DNA of 64,000 bases from Collinsella sp. AM17-1 (lineage in GTDB: Bacteria; Actinomycetota; Coriobacteriia; Coriobacteriales; Coriobacteriaceae). The notes below the pieces were generated by a model, which was not told where the DNA came from, did no database searches, and saw only the letters and a list, made by a program, of their open reading frames with translations. The stretch lies in the NCBI RefSeq assembly GCF_003470665.1, contig NZ_QRJZ01000007.1:43019-107018 (forward strand), given 5' to 3'. Shown here one piece after another: positions 10,208 through 17,701 of this stretch (the stretch's first letter is position 1; the number at the start of each line of letters is the position of its first letter). A program made the position numbers and the translations under genes.

Positions 10208-12040
10208 ATGGCTCGACTGCATGTAATGGAACGCAGCCACGCTCAGGCCGTCATGGACGACCTGCACGATGCGCTCGGACGTCGTCTGGCGGTGAGCTCG
10301 CTCGCCCCGTGTCCCGTGGAGTTTACGGCAGCGCTCGTCAACCTGTGCTCCACCCAGAGCTGCGGCAAGTGCACGCCCTGTCGCGTGGGCCTGAGCGCGC
10401 TGAGCGACCTGCTTGCCGATGTGCTCGAGGGCCGCGCCGACGAGTCCACGCTCAACCTGATTGAGCGCACGGCCCGCACTATCTACCTTTCGAGTGACTG
10501 CGCCATCGGTTACGAGGCCGGCGCCATGGCACTCACGGCTATTCGTGGCTTCCGTGATGACTTTGAGCACCACATCCGTGAGCATTCCTGCGGCTTTGAT
10601 CGCGAGGCCCGCGTTCCGTGTGTCTCGGGCTGCCCGGCACACGTCGACATTCCCGGTTACATTTCGCTCGTCGAGGCCGGCCGCTATGCTGATGCCGTCA
10701 AGGTCATCCGCAAGAACAACCCGCTGCCGCTCGTCTGCGGTCTGGTGTGCGAGCATCCCTGCGAGATGCACTGTCGCCGTGGCATGGTCGACGACCCCAT
10801 GAACATCCTCGCCCTCAAGCGTTTTGCCGTTGAGCACAGTGACCTCAACGATCACAAGCCGCATGTAGTGGACAACACCGGTAAGCGCGTTGCTGTGATC
10901 GGCGGCGGCCCGGCCGGCCTTTCCTGCGCCTACTACCTGGCCGTGATGGGCCATAAGGTGACCATCTTTGAGCAGCGCCACCACCTGGGCGGCATGCTGC
11001 GCTACGGCATCCCCAGCTATCGTCTGCCGCGCGAGCGCTTGCAGGCCGAGATCGACTGGATCTTGAGCGCCGGCATCGATGCGGAACTCGACCACTCCGT
11101 GAACGGCGAGGAGCTTGTCCGCCTGCGCGACGAGTTCGATGCCGTCTACCTGGCCATTGGCGCCCACAGCGATAAGAAGCTCGGCCTTCCGGGCGAGGAA
11201 GCGCTCGGCGTGGAGTCGGCCGTCAAGATGCTGCGCGCCATCGGCGACGACGAGCTGCCCGACCTGAGCGGCCAGCGCGTGTGCGTCATCGGCGGCGGCA
11301 ACGTGGCCATGGACGTGGCGCGCTCCGCCGTGCGCTGCGGTGCCGAAAAGGTGAGCATCGTCTACCGCCGTCGCATCTGCGACATGACGGCCCAGGACGC
11401 CGAGATCGCCGGCGCCCAGGCCGAGGGCTGCGAGGTACTGGAGTTGACCGCCCCGCTCGCTATCGAGACGGGCGAGGAAGGTCGCGTGAGTGGCCTGCGC
11501 GTGCAGCCGCAGATCATCGGCGAGCCCCGTCGTGGGCGTCCGGCCCCGCGTGCCGCCGCCACGCCCGAGCGCGTCATTCCCTGCGAGCGCGTGTTTGTGG
11601 CCATTGGCCAGGACATCGATTCCAAGCCGTTTGAGGACATGGGCATCGCCTGCAAGTGGGGTCGCGTCGTCACCGATTCGGATGGCGCCGTGCCTAACTT
11701 CGATGGCCTCTTTAGCGGCGGTGACTGCCAGACCGGCCCCGCCACCGTCATCCGTGCCATCAACGCCGGCCGCGTTGCTTCGGCAAATATCGACCGCTAT
11801 CTGGGCTTTGACCACAAGATCAAACTCGACGTTGAGCTGCCGACCGTGCAGTTTAAGGGCAAGCACGAGTGCGGCCGCTGCGAGCTGGGCGAGCGCGAAG
11901 CCGGCGAGCGCATCCACGATTGGAATCTGGTCGAGCAAGGTCTTACCGAGGAGGAGGCACGCCAGGAGGCAAGCCGCTGCCTGCGTTGCGACCACTTTGG
12001 CTTTGGCGCGTTCCGCGGAGGGAGGAACCTGGAATGGTAG
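10208..12040 (+). CDS. GltD-like FAD/NAD(P)H oxidoreductase with NuoF-type Fe-S domain (hydrogenase partner)
   Basis: Flavoprotein that probably moves electrons between the adjacent hydrogenase and NAD(P)H. ATG 10208 follows AGAGGGGATC. The N-terminal 120 residues resemble the C-terminal 4Fe-4S domain of NuoF (CSTQSCGKCTPCRVG) without NuoF's FMN domain. Then comes a glutamate-synthase small-subunit module: cysteine-rich region (CVSGCPAHVDIPGY, CGLVCEHPCEMHCRRG), FAD site (VAVIGGGPAGLSCAYYLA), NAD(P)H site (VCVIGGGNVAMDVARSAV), VAIGQD, and a final Cys cluster (CGRCELG, CLRCDHFGF). The stop overlaps the hydrogenase start by seven bases, implying coupled translation. No glutamate synthase large subunit is nearby, so a hydrogenase diaphorase-like role is favoured. 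Confidence 0.87.
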   Translation: MARLHVMERSHAQAVMDDLHDALGRRLAVSSLAPCPVEFTAALVNLCSTQSCGKCTPCRVGLSALSDLLADVLEGRADESTLNLIERTARTIYLSSDCAIGYEAGAMALTAIRGFRDDFEHHIREHSCGFDREARVPCVSGCPAHVDIPGYISLVEAGRYADAVKVIRKNNPLPLVCGLVCEHPCEMHCRRGMVDDPMNILALKRFAVEHSDLNDHKPHVVDNTGKRVAVIGGGPAGLSCAYYLAVMGHKVTIFEQRHHLGGMLRYGIPSYRLPRERLQAEIDWILSAGIDAELDHSVNGEELVRLRDEFDAVYLAIGAHSDKKLGLPGEEALGVESAVKMLRAIGDDELPDLSGQRVCVIGGGNVAMDVARSAVRCGAEKVSIVYRRRICDMTAQDAEIAGAQAEGCEVLELTAPLAIETGEEGRVSGLRVQPQIIGEPRRGRPAPRAAATPERVIPCERVFVAIGQDIDSKPFEDMGIACKWGRVVTDSDGAVPNFDGLFSGGDCQTGPATVIRAINAGRVASANIDRYLGFDHKIKLDVELPTVQFKGKHECGRCELGEREAGERIHDWNLVEQGLTEEEARQEASRCLRCDHFGFGAFRGGRNLEW

Positions 12041-13845
12041 AGCCCAACAAAACCACTGTCAGCGACAACACCGAAAGCGGAGCACTCAACATGGTCAAGC
12101 TCACGATCGATAATTGTGAGGTCGTGGTGCCCGAGCACACCACGATCCTGGATGCGGCCAAGTCCGTCGGCATCCAGATTCCCACCCTGTGCTACCTGCG
12201 CGATCTGAACGAGATCGGCGGTTGCCGCGTGTGCGTGGTCGAGGTCGAGGGCTGCGACCAGCTGGTTGCCGCCTGCAACAACTACGTGCTCGACGGCATG
12301 GTGGTCCATACCAACAGCCCCAAGGCCCGCGAGGCCCGTCGCACCAACGTGCAGCTGCTGCTGTCCCAGCACGACTCGCGCTGTACGAGCTGTGTGCGCA
12401 GCGGCAACTGCAACCTGCAGACCATCGCCAACGACCTTGGCATTTTCTATCTGCCGTACGAGCAGCACCTGGCGCGCGAGGGCTGGGACTTCGATTTCCC
12501 CATCATCCGCGATAACGACAAGTGCATCAAATGCATGCGCTGCATCAAGGTATGCGAGAGCGTGCAGGGCTTAGGGATTTGGGACCTGACCAACCGCGCC
12601 ACGCATACCGCCGTGGGTACCCGCGGGCGCGCGCCGATCGGCAAGACCGATTGCGTCGCGTGCGGCCAGTGCATTACACATTGTCCGACGGGCGCACTGC
12701 GCGAGCGCGACGATACCGAGACCGTGTTCGATGCTCTCGCCGATCCCGACAAAATCGTGCTGGTGCAGATTGCGCCGGCCGTGCGTAGCGCCTGGGGCGA
12801 GGAGCTCGGCATTCCGCGCGAGGAGGCTACCGTCGAGCGCCTGGCTTGCGCGCTGCGCCGCGTTGGCTTTGAGTACGTGTTCGACACCGATTTCTCGGCC
12901 GACCTCACCATTATGGAGGAGGGCTCCGAGCTGCTCGAGCGCCTGGGTAAGGCCGCCAAGGGCGAGGGCGACAGTCGCGGCTGGCCCATGTTTACGAGCT
13001 GCTGCCCGGGCTGGGTGCGCTTTGTGAAGGCGCGCTATCCGGAGTTTGTCGACAGCCTGTCCACGTCCAAGTCGCCGCAGCAGATGTTTGGCGCCATCGC
13101 CAAGACCTACTACGCCAAGGTGCTGGGCGTGGAGCCCGAGCGCCTGTTTGTGGTGTCCGTGATGCCGTGTACGGCCAAGAAGGCCGAGTGTGCGCTGCCG
13201 AGCATGGTGGGCGAGGACGGTACGCCCGACGTTGACGTTGCGCTGACGGTGCGCGAGATGGTGCGCATGATTCGCGCGAGCCACGTGAGCGTTGACACGC
13301 TTACCGAGGAGCCGCTCGATACGCCGCTGGGCTTTGGCACGGGCGCGGGTGTGATCTTTGGCGCCACGGGCGGCGTGATGGAGGCCGCCGTGCGCTCGGC
13401 CTACTACCTGGTGACGGGCAAGAACCCCGATGCCGATTTCTTTACCGACGTGCGCGGCCTGGACGGCTGGAAGGAAGCCGTGGCCGATATCGATGGCACC
13501 AAGGTGCGCGTCGCCGTGGCGCACGGGCTGGGCAACGCCGCCCGCCTGCTTGACGCGATTCGCGACGGCCGCGTGAGTTATGACTTCGTCGAGGTCATGG
13601 CGTGTCCGGGCGGTTGCGTCGGTGGCGGTGGTCAGCCCATCCATGACGGCTGCGAGCTGGCGGAAGAGCGCGGCCAGGTGCTCTGGGGCCTCGATGCGGC
13701 GGCCGACATTCGCTTCTCGCACGAGAACCCCGATGTTCAGGTATGCTATCGCGAGTTCTTGGGTGCGCCGCCCTCGCCGCTGGCCGAGGAATTGCTGCAT
13801 ACCGATCATCACGCATGGACGATGCCTAACGAGGGGACGTGCTAG
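12034..13845 (+). CDS. hydA: [FeFe] hydrogenase, group A catalytic subunit
   Basis: Interconverts protons and H2. GGAGGGAGG precedes ATG 12034, inside the end of the previous gene. The 603-residue protein carries in order a 2Fe-2S plant-ferredoxin-like domain (CYLRDLNEIGGCRVC), a His/Cys-ligated 4Fe-4S site (QHDSRCTSCVRSGNCNLQ), two 4Fe-4S motifs (CIKCMRCIKVCE and CVACGQCITHCP), and the H-cluster signatures TSCCPGW, MPCTAKKAE and EVMACPGGCVGGGGQ. All H-cluster cysteines are present. Pairing with a GltD-like subunit resembles the glutamate-synthase-linked group A2 hydrogenases rather than the HydABC bifurcating type. Maturases HydEFG are not in the window. Confidence 0.95.
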   Translation: MVEPNKTTVSDNTESGALNMVKLTIDNCEVVVPEHTTILDAAKSVGIQIPTLCYLRDLNEIGGCRVCVVEVEGCDQLVAACNNYVLDGMVVHTNSPKAREARRTNVQLLLSQHDSRCTSCVRSGNCNLQTIANDLGIFYLPYEQHLAREGWDFDFPIIRDNDKCIKCMRCIKVCESVQGLGIWDLTNRATHTAVGTRGRAPIGKTDCVACGQCITHCPTGALRERDDTETVFDALADPDKIVLVQIAPAVRSAWGEELGIPREEATVERLACALRRVGFEYVFDTDFSADLTIMEEGSELLERLGKAAKGEGDSRGWPMFTSCCPGWVRFVKARYPEFVDSLSTSKSPQQMFGAIAKTYYAKVLGVEPERLFVVSVMPCTAKKAECALPSMVGEDGTPDVDVALTVREMVRMIRASHVSVDTLTEEPLDTPLGFGTGAGVIFGATGGVMEAAVRSAYYLVTGKNPDADFFTDVRGLDGWKEAVADIDGTKVRVAVAHGLGNAARLLDAIRDGRVSYDFVEVMACPGGCVGGGGQPIHDGCELAEERGQVLWGLDAAADIRFSHENPDVQVCYREFLGAPPSPLAEELLHTDHHAWTMPNEGTC

Positions 13846-13847
13846 CG

Positions 13848-14903
13848 ATGCGCGCGTTTGATTTTGAAATGTCGCGCCGGGGGTTTGCCTCGGCGCTCGC
13901 CGCGGGCGCCCTGTCACTTGCGCTCGCGGGCTGTGGCGGCGGGGGTGCCGGTGCCGGGTCCGCCGCGGGCTCGGCTGCCACGGACGGCGCCGGTGCTGCC
14001 GCAGAGCCGGTCGAGGTGCACGTCGCCTCGCTCAAGGGGCCAACCTCGATTGGTCTGGTGCAGTTTATGGACCGGGCGGCCGATGGCGAGACGGACAATG
14101 AGTTCGACTTTGCGATCAATACTGCCGCCGATGAGATTGTGCCCAAGGTCATTCAGGGCGATATCGACATTGCCCTGGTGCCCGCCAACGTGGCGAGTGT
14201 GCTCTACAACAAGACCGAGGGCGCGGTGCAGGTCATCGACATCAACACGCTGGGCGTGCTGAATGTGGTGACGGGCGACGCGAGTGTGGCCTCGTTTGGC
14301 GATCTGGCGGGCCATACCGTCTATATGACGGGCAAGGGCACCACACCGGAGTACGTCATGAACTACCTGCTGGAGCGCGCAGGTCTGACTGGCCAGGTGG
14401 CGCTTGAGTTTAAGAGCGAACCCACCGAGGTGCTGTCGGCCCTGCTTGCCGACCCGTCCGCCGTGGGCGTGCTGCCGGAGCCATTCAAGACCGCTGCCAT
14501 CGCCAAGAGCGAGGGCAAGCTGTCGGCACCGGTGAGCCTGACCGATGTGTGGGACGAGCTCGCGGGTGACACAGGCTCCCGTTTGCTGACGGGCGTGACC
14601 GTGGTGCGCCGTGCCTTTGCCGAGGAGCATCCCGAGGCCGTTGCGGAGTTCTTGAGCTGCCATGCGGCGAGCGTTAAGGCTGTCAATGCGGCGCCGGCAG
14701 ACTGGGCGCAGGCCGTGGTCGATGCCGGCATCGTGGACAACGCCAAGATCGCCGAAAAGGCGATTCCCGGGTGCATGCTCGTGTGCCAGACGGGGAAAGA
14801 TATGAAGGCGGCGCTCGGTGGATACCTGCAGGTGCTGGCCGATGCGGATGCGAGCGCCGTGGGCGGTAAGCTCCCGGCTGACGATTTCTACTACATGGAG
14901 TAG
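13848..14903 (+). CDS. Tat-type lipoprotein, ABC substrate-binding protein (NMT1/SsuA-like)
   Basis: Extracytoplasmic solute-binding lipoprotein for the transporter encoded next. The start is ATG 13848 with GAGGGG about eleven bases upstream; ATG 13869 (MSRRGFASAL) is an alternative. The signal has the twin-arginine SRRGFA, a hydrophobic core and lipobox LALAGC, then a Gly/Ala linker. The mature part resembles NMT1/nitrate-sulfonate-type binding proteins (EIVPKVIQGDIDIALVPANV, TGKGTTPEYVMNYLL). The substrate cannot be read from sequence. The gene begins two bases after the hydrogenase stop, so co-transcription is likely; a link to hydrogenase function is only positional. Confidence 0.85.
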   Translation: MRAFDFEMSRRGFASALAAGALSLALAGCGGGGAGAGSAAGSAATDGAGAAAEPVEVHVASLKGPTSIGLVQFMDRAADGETDNEFDFAINTAADEIVPKVIQGDIDIALVPANVASVLYNKTEGAVQVIDINTLGVLNVVTGDASVASFGDLAGHTVYMTGKGTTPEYVMNYLLERAGLTGQVALEFKSEPTEVLSALLADPSAVGVLPEPFKTAAIAKSEGKLSAPVSLTDVWDELAGDTGSRLLTGVTVVRRAFAEEHPEAVAEFLSCHAASVKAVNAAPADWAQAVVDAGIVDNAKIAEKAIPGCMLVCQTGKDMKAALGGYLQVLADADASAVGGKLPADDFYYME

Positions 14904-14906
14904 CCC

Positions 14907-16283
14907 GTGCGTGCGTTTGCTCGACAAATGACAGAGCGTATGAAGGCGGTGGCGGCAGGTGGTGCTGTCGCCGCCTTTTGGCTTGCCGTGTGGATGCTGG
15001 TGGCGGCGCTGGTGGCGCAGCCGCTGATTTTGCCGGGGCCGGGTGCTGTTGCCTTGGCGCTGCTGCGCCTGGTGTGCGATGGCGGTACCTGGGCGATTTT
15101 GGCGGGCTCGGGCGCGCGGATACTGGGCGGGCTGGCACTTGCCGCGGTGTGCGGCGGCGTGCTGGCGGGAGTCTCGGTGCGGTCGCGTGCGTTTGCGCAC
15201 CTGGTGGCTCCGGCGCTGTCGTTTGTAAAGGCGACGCCGGTCGCCTGCGTGGTGGTCCTGTTGCTTATCTGGCTGGGATCGGCGCGCGTGAGCATCGCGG
15301 CAGTCTTTTTGATGGCGCTGCCGGGCGTGTATTTTTCGCTGGCCGAGGGCTTGGCACAGGTGAATAAACCGCTGAAGCAGATGTTCCGCCTGCATGGCGT
15401 GCGGGGCTGGCGACTGTTTTGCGCCCATACCTGGCGCGAAGTTCTGCCGTTTGTGCTTTCGTGCGCCCGTGCCGTGATTGGCATGAGCTGGAAGGCCGGC
15501 GTGGCGGCGGAGCTGATCGGCATGGCGACGGACACCGTGGGTGAGCGCATCTATCAGGCAAAGCTTTTGATTGAGACGGCTGATCTGCTGGCGTGGACCG
15601 TGTTGGTCGTGGCGGCATCGTGGGCATGCGAGCGCGTGCTGGTGTGGCTGCTGCGGGCTTCGGGGCCTGCGGCGTGGCGTGCGGCGGTGCAGTCGCATGG
15701 GCATGGATTGCGCGGCCGTGCGGGGGCTGCGAGCGATGGCGCTGCGGCGGAGCTTGCGCTTGCCGTGGGCGATCGCGCGCCCTGGGCACCGGCGCTCGAC
15801 GGGCTGGTGCTCAACGTGCCCGCGGGTGGGCGTATCTGTGTGATGGGCGCCTCGGGTGTGGGCAAGTCGACGCTCCTTGCCCTTGCGGCGGGGGAGTGCG
15901 CGCCGTGCTCCATGGTGTTTCAGGATGTGCGCCTGGTCGAGGATGCTTCTGCCCTGGATAACGTGCTGGTGTGCGCCGACGCGCGCGTGAGTGCTTCGAG
16001 CGCTGCGGCCTTGCTGCGCCGGTTGGTGCCGGGAATCGACGTGCATGCGCGCGTGGCCGAGCTTTCGGGTGGACAGCGCCGTCGTGTCGAGATCGCCCGC
16101 GCCCTGCTGTGTGGCGGCTGTGCCGTCATTTTGGATGAGCCCTTTACCGGCCTGGACACCTTTGCGCGCGATGCGACGGCCGAGGTCATGCTCGACCTCC
16201 TCAATGGCCGCATGCTGTTGCTTGCCACGCACGATGTCGCCGACGCTCAGGCCCTCAATATCTCGGACATCATCACGCTCTAA
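14907..16283 (+). CDS. ABC transporter permease-ATPase fusion
   Basis: One 458-residue chain carries both transporter modules that are normally separate. Residues 1-260 are an SsuC/TauC-like permease with about six hydrophobic segments and the LPGPGAV and GMSWKAGVAAELIG (EAA-loop region) motifs. Residues about 280-458 are an ATPase with Walker A MGASGVGKST, signature LSGGQRRR, Walker B CAVILDEPF and switch ATHD. The ATPase is short: the segment between Walker A and the signature is trimmed. The start is GTG 14907, with GGAG six bases upstream and four bases after the previous stop. It forms a complete importer with the lipoprotein at 13848. Confidence 0.87.
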   Translation: MRAFARQMTERMKAVAAGGAVAAFWLAVWMLVAALVAQPLILPGPGAVALALLRLVCDGGTWAILAGSGARILGGLALAAVCGGVLAGVSVRSRAFAHLVAPALSFVKATPVACVVVLLLIWLGSARVSIAAVFLMALPGVYFSLAEGLAQVNKPLKQMFRLHGVRGWRLFCAHTWREVLPFVLSCARAVIGMSWKAGVAAELIGMATDTVGERIYQAKLLIETADLLAWTVLVVAASWACERVLVWLLRASGPAAWRAAVQSHGHGLRGRAGAASDGAAAELALAVGDRAPWAPALDGLVLNVPAGGRICVMGASGVGKSTLLALAAGECAPCSMVFQDVRLVEDASALDNVLVCADARVSASSAAALLRRLVPGIDVHARVAELSGGQRRRVEIARALLCGGCAVILDEPFTGLDTFARDATAEVMLDLLNGRMLLLATHDVADAQALNISDIITL

Positions 16284-16338
16284 ATACCTACTCAGCAACA
16301 AAATAATCCGTTTTTCTCCGTCCCCATGGGGCGGGTGT

Positions 16339-16387
16339 GGTATTCTATCTGCGGGGTAATACTTAGGAATACCAAGTAATACCAACG
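16339..16387 (+). promoter_or_regulatory. GGTATTC/GAATACC inverted repeats upstream of the relB-like gene
   Basis: GGTATTC (16339-16345) and GAATACC (16367-16373) form an inverted pair, with GGGGTAATAC and GTAATACC half-sites between and after. RelB/DinJ antitoxins are ribbon-helix-helix proteins that bind such repeats in their own promoters, so autoregulation is plausible. The stretch 16284-16497 shows no other feature. Confidence 0.4.
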
Positions 16388-16497
16388 CCGCAGAAACAAA
16401 CTCCGGATGCGGGCCAATCGGGTTGCCTTCACAGCCCGTCGCCCAGCCGCGTGGCCCGCATCTATCCGCACTACCGTCGTTTCAAAAAGGAAGCGCC

Positions 16498-16701
16498 ATG
16501 GCAGAACACATGACCCCGGTAGTCGCGAAGGTCTTGCCCGAGGAAAAGGCGGCCTTCGCGGCGGCAACCCAACTTGTGGGCACCACGCCGTCCAACGCAA
16601 TCCGCATGTTCATCGCCGCGTTCAATCGCTGCGGCACCTTCCCGTTCGACATCTCGCCCAACGGGGCTTTTGGCACTGCGCCCGATTCTCATCAACAATG
16701 A
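16498..16701 (+). CDS. RelB/DinJ-family antitoxin, no adjacent toxin
   Basis: A 67-residue ribbon-helix-helix type antitoxin. AAAAGGAAG precedes ATG 16498. The sequence VVAKVLPEEKAAFAAATQ followed by GTTPSNAIRMFIAAF is the DNA-binding strand-helix-helix of RelB/DinJ proteins. These normally neutralise a RelE/YafQ-type ribonuclease encoded just downstream. Here the next gene is a membrane protease, the intervening 88 bases hold a palindrome, and no toxin ORF is seen on either strand. The end (FGTAPDSHQQ) is also shorter than many family members. It may be an orphan or a remnant that still regulates DNA. Confidence 0.75.
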   Translation: MAEHMTPVVAKVLPEEKAAFAAATQLVGTTPSNAIRMFIAAFNRCGTFPFDISPNGAFGTAPDSHQQ

Positions 16702-16709
16702 CTGTCCCA

Positions 16710-16772
16710 AACTGCCGGCACTTGGGGACGTTCTTTTTCTGCCGGCAGTTAAGGAACGTCCCTAAGTGCCGG
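16710..16772. repeat. Palindrome with two mutually exclusive hairpins
   Basis: AACTGCCGGCA (16710-16720) pairs with TGCCGGCAGTT (16740-16750). Alternatively 16715-16735 pairs with 16751-16772 (one wobble and one bulge). The segment CCGGCA (16715-16720) takes part in both. The core contains TTGGGGACG, related to the GGGACGGGG elements elsewhere. The right part is shared with 5231-5249. Confidence 0.65.
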
Positions 16773-16789
16773 GTTTTGAGGAGGTTGGC

Positions 16790-17701
16790 ATGCTCAATGC
16801 GCTGGTTTGGGCGCTTGCCTGTTTTGGTGTTGTTGCTGCCGATATTGCCCTGAGCATTGTTTTGTTCTCCGCGCTGGACATCGTGTCGGCACTGACGGGT
16901 TTCCCGATCGACAACCTCGATATCCAATGGTTCCAGGCTGCCGCTCAGACGGCGTCGTTTTTGATGGCGCTGCTGTGGTGGCGCTATCTGTGGCCCCGCT
17001 CCTTCATGGCGCGCCGGCAAGGTGAGCGCCCGCTCGGCGGGGGAGCAAATGCTGCATGGAAGCGCATCGCATGCGTTGTCGTGATCGGCCTATCCATGCA
17101 GGCGGTCATTAGCTACCTATGCGACGGCGTGCTGTCGCTGCTGCCCGAGGTTGCGGCAGACTATAGCGAGCTCGTCGAGGAAACAGGCATGGGCGATACC
17201 AACCTTCTTGCCGTCCTGACCACGGTGCTCGGCGCTCCCTTTTGCGAGGAGTTGTTGGTGCGCGGCATCATTTTTGAGTTTTCGCTTCGAGCGTTTAACC
17301 CGCAGTGCCGCCCACTTTGGAAGCGCCTGCGTCGCACGCGGGCGCAAGACGGCGCCATGGTGCCCTGGGCGGCCCCGAGTACCTGGGGTATCGCCGCGGC
17401 GGTCGTGTTGCAGGCGGCGATCTTCGGTTTTATGCACATGAACTGGGTGCAGGGCTGCTATGCAGGTGCCGCCGGCCTCATCTTTGGCTGGGTGCTCGTG
17501 ACCACCGGAAAGCTCCGCTACACGATCCTGCTGCACTTTGCCTTTAACGCTGGGTCGTACCTGATGGGTCTGTTGTGGTTTGTGAACACACCGCTCGACG
17601 TGATAATCACGGTCACCATAGCCGGCATAATCCTCGTGGAGACGATGCGCTCACTGCGCCACGCATGCGAGACGGGCATAGAGACAGCACCGCTGTCCTA
17701 A
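16790..17701 (+). CDS. CPBP-family intramembrane metalloprotease
   Basis: A membrane protein of the CAAX-protease/bacteriocin-processing (Rce1-like) family. GAGGAGG supports ATG 16790 over an in-frame start at 16766 inside the palindrome. The 303 residues contain about eight hydrophobic segments. The three family motifs are visible: APFCEELLVRGIIFE (glutamates), FGFMHMNW (histidine) and HFAFNAG (histidine and asparagine). Targets in Coriobacteriia are unknown; relatives process prenylated proteins or confer bacteriocin self-immunity. Its stop overlaps the stop of the convergent ygiQ gene by four bases, leaving no room for a separate terminator. Confidence 0.9.
   Translation: MLNALVWALACFGVVAADIALSIVLFSALDIVSALTGFPIDNLDIQWFQAAAQTASFLMALLWWRYLWPRSFMARRQGERPLGGGANAAWKRIACVVVIGLSMQAVISYLCDGVLSLLPEVAADYSELVEETGMGDTNLLAVLTTVLGAPFCEELLVRGIIFEFSLRAFNPQCRPLWKRLRRTRAQDGAMVPWAAPSTWGIAAAVVLQAAIFGFMHMNWVQGCYAGAAGLIFGWVLVTTGKLRYTILLHFAFNAGSYLMGLLWFVNTPLDVIITVTIAGIILVETMRSLRHACETGIETAPLS

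Noticed and set aside
13914-16385. 823-codon minus-strand frame opposite the ABC genes
   Set aside because: Arg/His-rich product with no domain; the sense frames have signal peptide, permease and ATPase motifs.
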